Assembly (NCBI GenBank): GCA_905221605.1
Contig: CAJNDS010002645.1
Coordinates: 191,854 to 255,853 of the forward strand
Length of the DNA: 64,000 nt
Reading direction: 5' to 3'
Source of the DNA: Symbiodinium natans
Lineage: Eukaryota > Sar > Dinophyceae > Suessiales > Symbiodiniaceae
Part shown: one piece after another, positions 37,177 through 48,497 of the stretch
Layout: each line of letters begins with the position of its first letter
Numbering within the stretch: position 1 is the stretch's first letter
The notes under the pieces: generated by a model
What the model was told of the DNA's origin: nothing
What the model saw: the letters and a program-made list of their open reading frames with translations, nothing else
Database searches by the model: none
Translations under genes and position numbers: made by a program

Positions 37177-40100
37177 TGAATGTCAAAAAGATCCCCAAAA
37201 ACCGGTCTTTCTACATTGCTTTCCGGCATCTTCGGCTCTACTTCCCCAGCCTGGCCACCATGCTCTGCGCAGTCCAGCCTGCCGCCAAAAAAAAGCGCAA
37301 TATCCAGGCGCCGCGACTGATGCAAGGCCCTCGCAGCTTTTGCTTCAGGACAAGATGTGCGGCGAAGCAGCCATTGAAGGACCCTTGAATGGACAAGGTG
37401 TTGATGGATCTCGGCTTCGACGATGGAACTTCGGACCAGAATGTTCCTCAGCACACGGAACATGGAAGACGTCGATACCAGCTGCTGCTTCCATACCCCC
37501 CTGAAGTCTCAGTTTATAAGGCCGACAATGCAGACAGCAACACGCGTGAGGTGCTCCCTTCTCCCCCTTTCTGGCATACCTCTCGAACAAAGTGACTTAC
37601 AAGAAATGCTTCCAAGCTTCGGCCTCCTTCCATGACATCAACCTGCACAGGGAACTGGCATAAGGATCTTAAACCCTAAACCCTAAACCCTAAACCCTAA
37701 ACCTGAGCAGTATTGAGGAGTGCTTCTCAGAGAGGGCTCAGCCATGTCTCTGCATCCGACCAGGCTTGAGCTTCGACTTCTGTTCTTGAGAGCCCCGAAG
37801 GTCCTGGTACGACTGCCCCGGCTTCATCGAGAGATGTGGCACGCCGTTGCTTTGCCAGTCTTCGAAGTTGTCTCCGACCTGATTTTGGCGCCAGGAACGT
37901 CCGAAACGCTCCAAGAGCCCTTCGTTCGCCGAAGCCCTCCTTCGAACCTCGAACCCTCCGAAGTAAACTCCCAAAGTGGACTCGCGAGTAATCCTGCGAG
38001 GTGCCATGGCGATCTCCGGAGGGGCGCAACGGACTTGGCGGATGAGGGCGTCCGCCTCGGCGTCGGGGCTCTGGCTCTTTCGACTCTTTCTGGACCCTTC
38101 GACCCTTCAATCATCCTGACCCCTGTCATCAAAGCTCACCTGCATCCCTCGGCATCCCTCAACTGCAGAATTCTACAGGCCATCTGGATCGATGCCTCCC
38201 ATCACACATGTGAGAGACTGGACGTGTGCAGGCGGAGTTGTGTCCTGGAAAATGGGTTGGCGTCCTCGAGCGAGGAACCCCGAGGGCCCAGCAGAGTTCT
38301 TCTGGCCCTCGCCGCGTGAAGTCACAACCTCAAGAAGTAACCCCTGAAAGCTCAAGGGGGGAGGAGGGGGGGTGTGGAGCACGCTTGCCGCTTCGCAGCG
38401 TTCTTGCCGAACGCCATCGCATGACTGTTGGTCCCACCGTAGCCAAAGCCGCTCACGCCAACCTCAGTTTGTAAACCACAAGTGTGGAGATTGCCGGACA
38501 TGCGGCAAGGACAGCGGCTCCAGGTAGGCAAGAACTTCTCAGGTGCGTTCAGATGTAAGTCCACCGCATATGAGGCCTCACCCTTCAGCGGCTGGGCCTC
38601 CTGAAGTAGCAGCGCGGGCCAGCCTGACAGCACTTCAAGATGCATCTTCAAAGGGTCTCACAGTCATCGGCAACTTCCACTTCTCGGCTTCCCTGGCCTT
38701 CTGTGTCCATGTTCGGGTTCTGCACACGGAGGTGCTGGTTGGGAGCAGCTTCCGCATGCATGCAGGCAAGGACACACCTGGCAAATTGGTGGGCCGAGGA
38801 GGAGGAGGAGGAGGAGGCGCATTCTTTGGGTAGTTTGGAGAACTTCCGTCGGGCTTCAGGGCTCGAAGCTGAGCCGAGGTACTTGCAGAACGCGGACATC
38901 CCAGCACCACCCTCCAAGTGCCCCAGGTTGGTCTTCGAGCAGGAAATCATCACCTTATCTTCTCTTTGGACACCCTTTCTACTTTCTGTTGCCTTTTGCT
39001 TCTCTTCAGAAACAGATGTCGCTTGCTCCCCTCATCTGAGCTGCAGACGGGGCCGTCCCTTTGCGTCAGAACCTGGCAGGATGCACCGACTGCTACGGCC
39101 CAACCAATCGTCCCGAAGTCCCTAAACCCAGCTTTGCAGGTGCCACCTTGCGGACAGCGCTCACCTGACAGAAGCTGCAAACGTGCGCTGCTGTTGGACC
39201 GTACTGCAAGCGGTTTGGGATCCTACCTCGATCGGGTCTCCAAGGGAAGTCCCCGTGCCGTGGGCTTCGTAGATATCCACATCTGCGGACTGAAGACGCG
39301 CCTGGCAAGACAAAGTCAAGTCTACAGACGTGGACAACGGAGAGAGGGAGAGAGAGGGAGAGGGAGAGGGAGAGGGAGACGAAGACGGAGACGGAGACGG
39401 AGACAGAGAGAGAGAGAAGGAGAAACAACGTTTGGGAGCTTTCCAAGGAGGCGCCTCGGTCAGGGCAGCTCGCAGCAGTCGCCTTCGTCGGTTTAAGGTT
39501 CTGGGTTTACATGGGTTAGGATTGTATGGCCTAGGCTTGTTGTGGGAGGCTCAGGGTCCAGAGTTTAAGCGTTTGAGCGCATTTCTCGTTCTCACCATCT
39601 CTTGAACCAAGAAGAGGCAACACTGCAACACAGAGAATGCAAAGGCTAAGGCCCGAAGAGGCTTAGAGCCCAGGCACTGCTGTGCTGGGCCATTCGGTGC
39701 TGTGAGGCTGGCAGAGCGACCATCTGAGTTGCTGTGACCTTGGTTGCTCTGCTGCTTTGCCCTTTGCCGTGCTTTTATCACGCTTCTGCCCCGCAAAGAA
39801 ATTCGTGCACGGCCTGAATGGTCCTACATGAAACTTGCTGGAGATGTTTGTAGAGCCATGGGATTTAGGCTCTTCACGGCTAAGCAGCTGTCAGGACACC
39901 GAGCTTGGGCTGCAATGGCGACTGCAAGAAGTCTTCAACACTCGACCTCCTCAACCCGCACATATCGCCCAAGATGCTAGCAGCAAGTGTGCCACAGGTT
40001 GTGTCGTCATCTCGGTCGTACCTAAGCATCAAGGCGCTCTGGCAGCGCAAGAAACAAGATCGACCGAAGTGCTACAGTTTGGTGAGTTCATGCTTTGCAT

Positions 40101-42179
40101 GTTGCCATCGCAAGATCCTCCGGATCAAAAAAACCCCAGTCCAATTTCGTGGAGTTTCGTGGGCTTCTCACGATGTCTCACGTCTCCATGTGCTGCCATC
40201 AGGCTCGCCGCGGGCGATCACTGCGGCGGCGCAGCCCTCGCCGCGACCATAGCCGTCCGCCGTGTTGTTGAAGGAGAAGCAGCGGCCACGGAAGGAGAGC
40301 ATGGCACCTGTGGGGCACAGAAACGGCGTGATTGAACACTCGAAGTTTCCATTGACAAGAACCCACCTGCGCAGTTGCCAGCCCATGTCCCCGGCGAGAC
40401 GTTCAAGCCTGAAGGTGAAATTCAAAGGCATCCTCTTGGCGACTGACAGTGCTGAGCTCTTCTGGTTGACTGCCGATATTGGTGCTGCCATCTCAGACAG
40501 AAGGTCTCAGAAGACCTTCTTGATCCGAGGCACTAATGCCAGCAATGAGGCAGCCGTCCAGAGGGTCCTGCACGGTGACAAATCAGCAGATCGGGGATCG
40601 GGATCCACCCTACCGTCCAGAAAAGCCGGCAAACCAGAAGAGGCCCCATTGGGCGGGGGGTCCCATTCCCGAGCTCCCCTAGGTCCCGGTTCCTTAAGGA
40701 AAAGCACGTGTAAGTCGTGTAAGTGGGATGGTCCTGGGGCATTAGGAGGTGCGTCTTGGCGGAGTGCAGTGCGACCAGTGAAGCTGAACCTTGGTGTATC
40801 CATAATCGGAATCAGAAGGAATGTGCAGAGTTTACAGTCTGGCCGCCCCGAACACACCGCAAAAACCCAATTCGGATCCAGCAAAAAAAAAATGCAGACC
40901 CTGAGGTCAGGGCTTTACTCTTGCACGCCGAGAGGCAGGCGGTGTTCACGATGAAGCTCGGACCCTTGAGGTTGATGGAGTAGGAGAAACGGTTCCTCGG
41001 CACAGGAATCCTGTAGAGGCCCCTTTAAAAAAAAAATGCAAGATTCCAGACCACCCCCCCAACATAGCCCTCAATACAACGCAAGTATACACCTATGCCG
41101 TCCCCCGAAGAATATTGGGGGGTGGGGGGGGGGGGGGGGGGGGCGGGGTGAATAATACTCTGAACGTTGTTCTTGTGCCAGGTCTCGCAATGAAGGTCTC
41201 CGGAACTCCATTCGCCGATGGCGCTCTGCAAACATCGCGCCAATCCTGGGTCAGGGTGTTCGAGGTGGTGGCAAGGTTTGGAGTCTAGGGTTTAGGGTTT
41301 AGGGTTTAGGGTTGAGGGTTTAGGGTTTAGGGTTTAGGGGCCAGGGCTAGGGTGTCGCTTCTTCTTTCCAAGTTTCCGAGCCACTGATACCCACGAAGAC
41401 TCCCAGGTGAGCAGACTCGATTCGCACCTTCTCGCGCTCGTATCCGGCATCACTCATGGCAAGCCAACCTCAAAAACATGCCAACGAAACCCCCCCTCGC
41501 TTTTGACAGGGGGGGGGGGGTTTCCGAGATGAGGGGTACCTCGTTGGGGTCCTATTATAAGGGGACTCTACTATTTGGGGGGTCTAGAATGAGGGGTCCC
41601 TGAGTTTCGGAAACCCCCAAAGTGGGAAAAGCTAGTGGCTTCTGAGGGCTCGGCCCGTTTCCATGAAGATCCGCTGCTCTGGATCCATGCCCCTCACCTC
41701 CTGGCAGGCGTTGGTTGGCCGATGAATCGAGAGGCCTCTGGAACTCCTGAAAAAAGGGAGCCTGGCCTGGTCTGGGATGTTAAAAAAGGCCGCGTCGAAA
41801 ATCTCGATGCCTCTGGGGAGTAGGGAGGCACAGGAAGCTGAGAATGCTGAGACAAGCCACTCAAGCTGGCCTTCGATGTGCCCTTGATGGCGGCAGTAGC
41901 TCTTGAAGGAGGCCATGGCTCTCTGCTGGTCCTCAGAGAATCTCACCACAGCTACAGACGCCCGTCGAAACGTGAAAGCCGCTCCTCGTAGTCTATGTAC
42001 TGGTCTACGTCAAACCTGCCGGAGCTGCTTCATGTGAGGAATCATTGATAGACATCTGCAGAGGTGCTATTGACTGCACAAAGCGATGCAAACGTGCCCC
42101 TCCTTGTCTTCGGGATCTCGAGAAAGCCATCGCAGCCGCCATGTCGCAAGGCGGACCAAAGCTTTTCATGAAGGTCTGC
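36268..42179 (-). CDS. Single-domain-type polyketide synthase: ketosynthase gene, at least 20 exons
   Basis: Minus-strand exons fixed by frame, phase and AG|G acceptors: 42179-42103, 42015-41980, 41920-41871, 41810-41773, 41700-41655, 41468-~41371, ~41245-41187, 40995-40937, 40789-~40735, 40567-~40520, 40307-~40209, 39738-~39676, 39482-~39448, 39301-39227, 39164-39147, 39072-39049, 38953-38883, 38777-38698, 38623-38577, 38462-~38392, then C-terminal exons at about 37.17-37.07 kb, 36824-~36730 and 36331-36268. The spliced product shows ketosynthase landmarks in order: FDAAFFNI, MDPEQR, GVFVGISGSE, NRFSYSINLKGPS, NTACSASLVALHSA, SADGYGRGEGC-like NTADGYGRGEGCA, NSDGRSASLTAPNGPAQQ, EAHGTGTSLGDPIE, SKTNLGHLEGGAGM, GVSGFGYGGTNSHA. 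Catalytic Cys-His-His are all present. It condenses acyl units in polyketide synthesis, probably as a stand-alone KS. The first exons upstream of 42179 (and the start codon) were not found. Confidence 0.88.
37669..37703 (-). repeat. Telomere-like CCCTAAA run inside the ketosynthase gene
   Basis: Five CCCTAAA units between the KS core and its C-terminal exons, presumably intronic. Confidence 0.9.
38883..39301 (-). other. Ketosynthase HGTGT exon, two micro-exons and NLGH exon
   Basis: 39301-39227 (25 codons) carries DIYEAHGTGTSLGDPIE; the catalytic His codon is at about 39262-39260. It is followed by an 18-base exon, 39164-39147 (VSAVRK), and a 24-base exon, 39072-39049 (VLTQRDGP). Exon 38953-38883 carries SKTNLGHLEGGAGM with the second catalytic His at about 38920-38918. 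All four junctions keep phase 0 between coding segments, and the concatenation matches the usual KS spacing between HGTGT and the N(L/I)GH motif. Confidence 0.8.
39337..39424 (+). repeat. Polypurine GA/GGAGAC tract in a ketosynthase intron
   Basis: GAGAGGGA and GGAGAC units on the plus strand. On the gene's strand it is a pyrimidine tract between exons ~39448 and 39301, close to the acceptor. Confidence 0.9.
40735..40995 (-). other. Ketosynthase active-site exons, Cys codon split by a GC-AG intron
   Basis: Exon 40995-40937 encodes NRFSYSINLKGPSFIVNTA and ends in T. The intron 40936-40790 begins GC and ends AG. The next exon resumes with GT, giving TGT (Cys), then SASLVALHSAKTHLL. The nucleophile codon is therefore split T|GT. 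Reading through the intron gives NTACLSACKS, which also supplies a Cys but then loses the SASLVALH consensus, so splicing is required. Confidence 0.85.
41033..41186 (-). other. Ketosynthase intron with G-tract insertion
   Basis: The intron 41186-40996 starts GA and ends AG. On the plus strand it contains a C-run at 41054, CCCCCGAAGAATATTGGGGGG and a G-run to about 41143: a C/G-tract inverted-repeat structure similar in style to other elements in the window. Confidence 0.6.
41282..41341 (+). repeat. Telomere-like TTTAGGG array inside a ketosynthase intron
   Basis: Eight heptamers, one of them TTGAGGG, between exons ~41371 and 41245. Confidence 0.93.
41469..41654 (-). mobile_element. Ketosynthase intron consisting almost wholly of an inverted-repeat element (introner-like)
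   Basis: The exon before it ends ...ATGGAAACGG, the intron runs GC (41654) to AG (41469), and the exon after it starts GTTGGCTTGCC. Joining gives METGWLAMSDAGYE in perfect frame. Inside, plus-strand CGAAACCCCCCC (41486) pairs with a G-run ending in TTTCC (about 41510-41525), and TTTCGGAAACCCCC recurs at 41605-41618. These words also terminate the elements at 17233 and 18526. Intron and element limits nearly coincide. Confidence 0.65.
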
Positions 42180-42910
42180 CTGGCGATGGCTATTGTGGCT
42201 ATGTTCTGTCGCTCCTTCATGTACAGCACAGGAACAACTAACATCCTGTACCACACTGCCTCGCAAGGGTCCCTGGAAGACATACCTTGGCTTGGCTATC
42301 AAGCACATGAAGGCTTTCGTTCCGCAAGTAGACATCGCAACACAGATCGACATGGGACTGTGAAACCTCACTAATTGAACTTCTGCTTTCCCTCGCTGGG
42401 TCACCCTTCACCAGGACCTGCGACTGTGAAGCTCGACGAGAACGAGGGCGCCGAGCGGGCTTGATCTCAGCCTCCCAGGTCCAGGTGAGCATTCGCCACA
42501 TTCAGCTGCATCCGCTGCAACATCTGGCATGGACGACCACACTCCACGCTCCACAGCGGGCGAGTAAGCCGTGCCGCACCTTCTGGAAGACCATCTGCAG
42601 AGGCCTCGGCATCTCAACCATGGCACTCGGTGCAGGGCACTCATGCTGCCGCTGCAGGCAAGGTGCTCTTCCAAGAAGAAGCTCTGCAACACCAAACACT
42701 CTCCATCCGCTTCGAACTGGAAATCGTACCTCGCTGCAGCTGAATTTCCTAATAAGAGTCTCAGCCGGAGTGCCGATTACAATGCCGAGTTGCAGCTGAG
42801 TGAGGAAGACCACTTGTAAGTCCAGGCATGCAGCCATGCTAACCTGAGAAGCCCAAGACATCCAAGACGTTTAAAGAGGCATCTGCGAATCTTCCTTCCC
42901 GACATCTGGG

Positions 42911-43002
42911 TCTCTTCTTCTTCCTCCTCCTCCTCCTCCTCCTCCTCCTCCTCCTCCTCCTCTTCTTCTTCTTCTTCTTCTGCTTCTGGGTCGCTCTCTC
43001 TC

Positions 43003-43040
<38 letters not shown>
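42911..43040 (+). repeat. Polypyrimidine TCC/TTC/TC tract
   Basis: (TCC)n, then (TTC)n, then (TC)n, about 130 bases, 0.7 kb upstream of the first resolved ketosynthase exon. Purine-only on the gene's own strand. Confidence 0.97.
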
Positions 43041-43042
<2 letters not shown>

Positions 43043-43499
43043 CCACGCATGACCCCCCCGAAGGGAGGCCGCCCCCAGGGGCGCGTGCTGGTCTCGGGTT
43101 AGTTGGTGAAGGCGTCCGTCTCGTGTTGAGATGGCGCCCGGCCCGTTGGCCAAAAACACAGGAGGCAGGGGTTCAGTAAGACACTGCTACTGTTCGACTT
43201 CCCCCCTCTGTTCCTCCAGGTTTCTTCGATGGGTTTGGGGTTCAGACTTCACTATCCAACCAACACTTCGGAGCTGCACTACAAGGCAATCCTAACCCAA
43301 CAGTCTCTCTCTCTCTCTCTCTGCTTTTCCTCCTTCCTTCTGGATTCTCTCCTTACATACGCACGCGCCTCCGGGTAGTCTGCCTCCCGCGGGATGAGCC
43401 GTAGCGTGCCCGTGCTGGGCCCCAGAAACCTCGGGAGCTAACCTGAACCTCAGAGGAACCACCTCCCGTGATCCCACGACACTTCTGCGTTCTTAGATC

Positions 43500-43620
43500 T
43501 CCGTACGCTATACTGTATGAGAATAAGTATGTATCTATATATATACATATACATATATAACTTTGTTCTAAGTATGCCGTTTTTATAGTATATAATCAAA
43601 TATGATATGATGTGACATAT
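43500..43620. repeat. AT-rich patch
   Basis: TATATA/TATGTA words, no gene. Confidence 0.7.
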
Positions 43621-44693
43621 AGATCCCGTTTAAGAAGGGGCAGAGGTGCCGAAGAAGGCAGAGCCGCCGCCGGCCCATCAGCGCTAGGAACGCTTCCTTG
43701 GCACTCTCAGGGCTTCTCGGAAACAGTGGCAAATTCAATTTGTTCCGTTGCCAGTTTACGGCGTTTAGGGTGACCCTTTCAATGCTGCTCCCTGAAACAG
43801 GTCACCCTTTCCTTTCCGGGATCGCGGTCTCTGCGGCCTGGGAGCCGCCTCGCGGGACTCCGGCGCCCGTGGCGCCTCGGCAGCCGGCGCCGCGCCGGAG
43901 AGGCGCAGCAGGAGGTTCGTACCTGCGCAACCCCCTGTGACAGCGGAGCACGTAGCACTGATCCGCAACGTGCCACAACGCGGTGGCGAAACAGAATCAC
44001 GTGAAGCTGGGCAGGCCCTAGCCATGGCCCTCAGCATGTCTTTGTAAGCACTTGCAAGCATAAGTGTACGTGTGTAAGTGTCTAGGTCTGCACGTGAATG
44101 AACAGCATGCGTTGTCGGCGTTGACCTGAGGCCGAGGGGCGGCTGGAAAGCCGGAATCCCAGAGGCTCTTGCAGTCGGTGCTTCAGCAGCCGGAGGTGCT
44201 CGCTTACCTTAAGAAGCAGATTTGAAAGGTGCGTGTTCAAAAACATCCGCCTTTTTGACAAGCCCCTTTGAAATTCGGGCAACAGCGGTCGTGCAGCCGC
44301 TGCAGATCTCGCATCGCTAGCCTCAGCTGGGGCCTCCGACGCTGCGCTCCTGGGCGAGCAGCCCAGAGGACTCGGCCAGCGACCCGGCCTCCAAGCCCTC
44401 AGTGACTCAGGCGAACAGAACAGAGCCGCTGTCGGAGCTGATCAGAAAAAATTGGACTATATCAGAGTCCTCTTCTCTCGCCTCGAGCATCGCCACCTTG
44501 TCACACCTCGCCGGTCCGCGGCCAAGGTAGCCTAGCTCGAACCTGGGAGGGCCATGCTCAAACAGTGTTGAACGCCTTCCGTCGATCCTCTTCTAGTACA
44601 GTCCAGGACGATCTTTGCCCTCTGACAAAATAACCGACGAGCAGCTCAATCGGCAGCCGATAGAAGCAGTCCTTTGCACTTGCTGTTGGAAAA

Positions 44694-44733
44694 GTGGGTG
44701 GGTGGGTGGGTGCGTGAGTGGGTGGGTGGGTGG
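44694..44733 (+). repeat. GGGT tandem repeat (G-quadruplex candidate)
   Basis: Two blocks of TGGG units separated by TGCGTGAG. Four or more G-triplets with single-base loops are present. Confidence 0.9.
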
Positions 44734-44734
44734 C

Positions 44735-45010
44735 TGGCAAGTAAACTGTGCACGTCCTCGAGCTGCTTCACGGCGGCCAGGATCCCTGCACGCCCTCGGG
44801 CCGGCAGGATCACGTGGGTGGTGACCTGGGAGGAAAAAGCACACGATAATGTGCTCATAGTTGACTGCTTCTTACTTTTACTTTTTCTTGTTATACAGGC
44901 ACAAAGATCACACAAGCGGTGCTCTCGATGCATTTCGCGGCAGTTCCTCCCGGGCACCCTACGAAACCGCGCTCCAGGAGCAAGTCGGGCATCTGACTCG
45001 CCAAGCCCTG
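44735..45010 (-). CDS. Exon-like segments, unknown protein
   Basis: On the minus strand, HVILPARGRAGILAAVKQL (about 44817-44745) follows a CAG|G-type acceptor. Upstream, LLLERGFVGCPGGTAAKCIE, running on to STACVIFVPV, lies at about 44985-44890. Both read as real protein and could be consecutive exons. No family is assigned. Confidence 0.35.
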
Positions 45011-45068
45011 CACCGAAATGAATGAACAGTATGAACACATCATCTGGGTTTGGGATACTGGTATAACC

Positions 45069-45370
45069 CTTCACCCTGAACCCTAAACCCTGAACCCGAA
45101 ACCCGAAACCCGAAAGCCTAAACCCTAAACCCTAAACCCACAGGGCTTGTTGGGATCATCAGGCTGAAGCGTCGGCCTCAGGATCCGAGGTCGGTCCCAG
45201 GACCAGGTCGTAGCCGTCTAGGGCATCGGCCGGCAGCCGCCTTCCGGGGAAGGCTTGTCCATTTTCTGGTTTAGGGTTTAGGGTTTAGGGTTTAGGGTTT
45301 GGGGTTTGGGGTTTGGGGTTTGGGGTTTAGGGTTTGGGGTTTAAGGTCTGGGGTTTAAGGTTTAGGGCTT
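45069..45370. repeat. Opposed telomere-like patches
   Basis: CCCTAAA/CCCGAAA words at 45069-45142 and TTTAGGG/TTTGGGG words at 45269-45370. Confidence 0.9.
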
Positions 45371-45739
45371 AGGGTGTGCCAAGGGCGAATGGCTGGGAGA
45401 TTTGTCAGGTTGAGGGTGAGGCAAGGGTCTCAGTGTCCTTTGGGGCCGGCACCTCGGGATGTTTATTGCAAAGCGTAGGATGTGTCGGTTCGGGGATGCC
45501 GAACGAAGCCCAGCCTGCAGACGGATGTTGACACTTGTAGGAAGTAGCCGGTGAAGGTCACCACCTAGACTCAAAGCAGCTCTTGGCTAAAGGAGAACCA
45601 CGCTACACGTTCTGCACTCAACCACTTGAGCCTCGACGTAAGCATGAAGCTCTGTGCATTATTTCCTTTGTTAGACTATCGGAATGCATTTAGCGCTTCC
45701 GTCTTGATCTGCGTAGCCCGGTGTCCTATGCGCAGCTTT

Positions 45740-46235
45740 CCCTCAGTGAACACCACGCAAGAGGTGTACTTCAAAACCATTCATGCGGGTGTGGTCTGAG
45801 CAGTACGCTAGCAAGCCAAGCTCGCCCCCGTTCTCCACCAGCTGGGCCTGCAGAGCATTTTGGGAACATGGAAACTTATCGAAATGGAGAACAAGATCCC
45901 GCGAGCCGGTTGTACGCCAGAAGCGACGTACAGACTCGGACTTGACGTCTGTCAGGAAGCTGTGGACACAAAGCACTTTGCCTGGGCGCCATTGAAGTCC
46001 ATGGGCTCCACCTCCTCTCCCAGGGGCCGCAGCGGCTCCTGCCCATGATGCAGGAGGGGTAGGTGATTTGAACACTCCCGGTCTCTGATAAGGGGTCCTC
46101 CAAACCCTCCAGCAGGAGGAGGGCCCCTGCAGGCGTCGCGGCATCGACAGCCATGGCTCGGGCTGGCAAGGCCCCGACAAGGGACGCAAGGGAGCACAGC
46201 GGCTCAAGGCACTTGCACGATGGGTTTCGGGCCAA
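45740..46235 (-). CDS. Exon-like segments, unknown protein
   Basis: Minus strand: LEPLCSLASLVGALPARAMA, then TPAGALLLLEGLEDPLSETG (about 46205-46085), and in another frame FDKFPCSQNALQAQLVENGG then ELGLLAYCSDHTRMNGFEV (about 45885-45765). A frame change with AG|G-type sites between them fits an intron. No motif was recognised; the first block is Leu/Ala-rich and probably helical. Confidence 0.35.
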
Positions 46236-46239
46236 AACT

Positions 46240-48350
46240 GAGTGCTGGTGGGCTTAGGGCTTAAGGAAGGACGTGTAGGCCAGAGGCATGCTGCAGATGG
46301 AGCCCCCAACGGGCTTAGACATGACCCAATGCCTGGAGCCAAAAAAACAAAGGTCCCCCAGCAGCAAACCACAGAGAAGCAAAGAGCCTCAAATGTCGCA
46401 ACATGTCACGACTTCACTCCATTTCATCCTTCACCCGACAGAAAACAGCGATCGTGTTGAAACACACATGATCTCAAAGAGTGCTGACGAAGCCTTATCT
46501 CCAGACAACTTTGCGGGACTTGGTGGCAGCAGTGGCTGCCGAGGCTGTCCGTTCCTGGGGTGCGAAAGCCGAAGTAGCTCTTGAACACTTGCTACATGAC
46601 CGTACCGGACCCTAAAACCCTAAACCAGAAATGCTCACTGAAGCGATTGCGTTTTGGGGCCGAGCGGATACCACCCGGACCACAGGCGACTCGGATTTGA
46701 GCGCCTCCTGCATGCATGAGGGTATCTTGGCATGCGTCTAGAGATGCCTTCGTGTGCGTGTGTCTGTGTACTCGTGTCTTGAACAAGAACTCAAGAACTT
46801 GCCCACAAAGGGTGCCTCCCGACAGTCTACAGCACCCGACCCGTAAGCCGCTACCCACTGGGCCTTGACTGGCGACGGCGCACGGGCCCTAACGGAGGCA
46901 TGGCCAAAACAACACGCGACGGAAAGCCACTACTCGACTTTGCTATGCTGTTTGCATGCTCAGCGTGGTTGCACCTCATCGGGTCCACGCGCTGCCGAAC
47001 ACTGGTTCGCCTGACTGCGAGGCTTTGCCGAGGCGTGCCAACGTGTGCTCATGTGTGCCATTTGGCCATTTCGGGGAATGCAGAAACCGCAGTTCAGATG
47101 CCAAGGCATGGTAAGTGAAAGCAGGAACTGAAGGCAACCCTTATGCTAGGATCATTTAAGATGAATGAACTTAAACCGAGGCACAGCTTTGACTTGTATT
47201 CAGATGCATCACATGGCCATACACGGCGTGCGTACTCGTCTGTGAAAACAAAACTCATCATTGCGAATGGGCTACTGTGTATGAATGCTGGCTATTCTGC
47301 GACCAAGAGTACAATATCATTGGGATTACGATCTGCACTCCCATTGCTGCAGCCAACAACTTCCACTATGTTTTTGTTCTATAACAGCGCCTCTGCACTG
47401 GCTGGCAAGAGATTCGAATTTCTCTGCAATCTTGCAGAGAGCCAGAACTTTGTCACAGCGGCATCTTACTTTGCCATGTGTTTTCGCAAGTCTGCATTTT
47501 GGTTTCTTGAAAGATGCCTCTGCACAGCTGGCACACGTACCTTCAATCATTTCGCACGTCGCAACACCTAGTTTCGAAGTTTCTGTTTCCAATCATCAAT
47601 TCGGGCTTTCAACTTGCAAGCTGGGCATCAACGCACTAGCGATATCAATGCATACCTGTCCACGGCATCAAGACTATAAACTGAACACGTACAACAATTC
47701 GTGCCAGTACTCCTGACGGATACAGCAACAAGCGCAGCAACTTATTTGATGGCCGCCTCCGCATAAGACCCCTACAAGACTACGAGTTCGTCTGGTAGCT
47801 CCCCAAGACGCCGACACCAGCATCGTGTGCATTCAAGGCGTTCTGCAACAGTGCTAATGATTTTGCTTTTACAGCTGTATGTAATTCTCGTCCTTTAGTT
47901 CAGTTGAAAGGGTGTGTTGGGTAGCTTCATTTCTGCGGAGCAATAGGGGACAGGCACGAAACGATTATCTCAACGCCTGAAGAATGTCTCAGTTTTAATC
48001 TTGCGCTCAAAGCTGCAACTTTGCAACTAGCCTGCAAGCGACCGATAACCCCGACATTGCCTAGCAATTCATGCTGACTGGAGCTCATGTGGCCTCAGAA
48101 AACCATCCACAATGGGATGGGCGGGGGGGGTTGGATTCTGCATTGAAAACAACCCAGCAAGCAGAACTGCGTAGACCCATATTGTGTGCAAGAACTGGCT
48201 GTCGGAGGTGCTTGAGAAGTGTGTCAGGGACGCTTCAGTGGGGTCAAAGCTCTTTGTACGGATTGACTTTACGGGAGTCACCCAGTGAGGCAACTCTCAC
48301 ACAGGAACCCCTTGTAAACAGACCCCCCTGCCCCCCAAAAAATTTAGCAA
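46240..48350. other. No supportable gene
   Basis: Frames at 47143-47716 (+) overlap one another and lack recognisable domains; no RNA gene was seen. Confidence 0.35.
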
Positions 48351-48365
48351 TAAACATGGTTATTT

Positions 48366-48497
48366 CTTGCTATTATTGTTCTGATTGTTCTTGTTATTGT
48401 CATTGTCATTGCCATTGCCATTGTCATTGTCATTGTCATTGTCATTGTTCTTGTTCTTGTTCTTGTTCTTGTTCTTGTTCCTGTTCTTGTTATTGTC
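48366..48497 (+). repeat. TTGTCA/TTGTTC hexamer microsatellite
   Basis: ATTGTC/ATTGCC units change to TTGTTC units midway: two fused hexamer arrays, with telomere-like words following at 48510-48550. Confidence 0.95.

Noticed and set aside
42045-42374. Plus-strand frame over the first ketosynthase exon
   Set aside because: The minus strand carries an unmistakable ketosynthase exon in phase with the next one.
44520-44545. tRNA-like B box (minus-strand GGTTCGAGC)
   Set aside because: No matching A box or cloverleaf stems at the right spacing.
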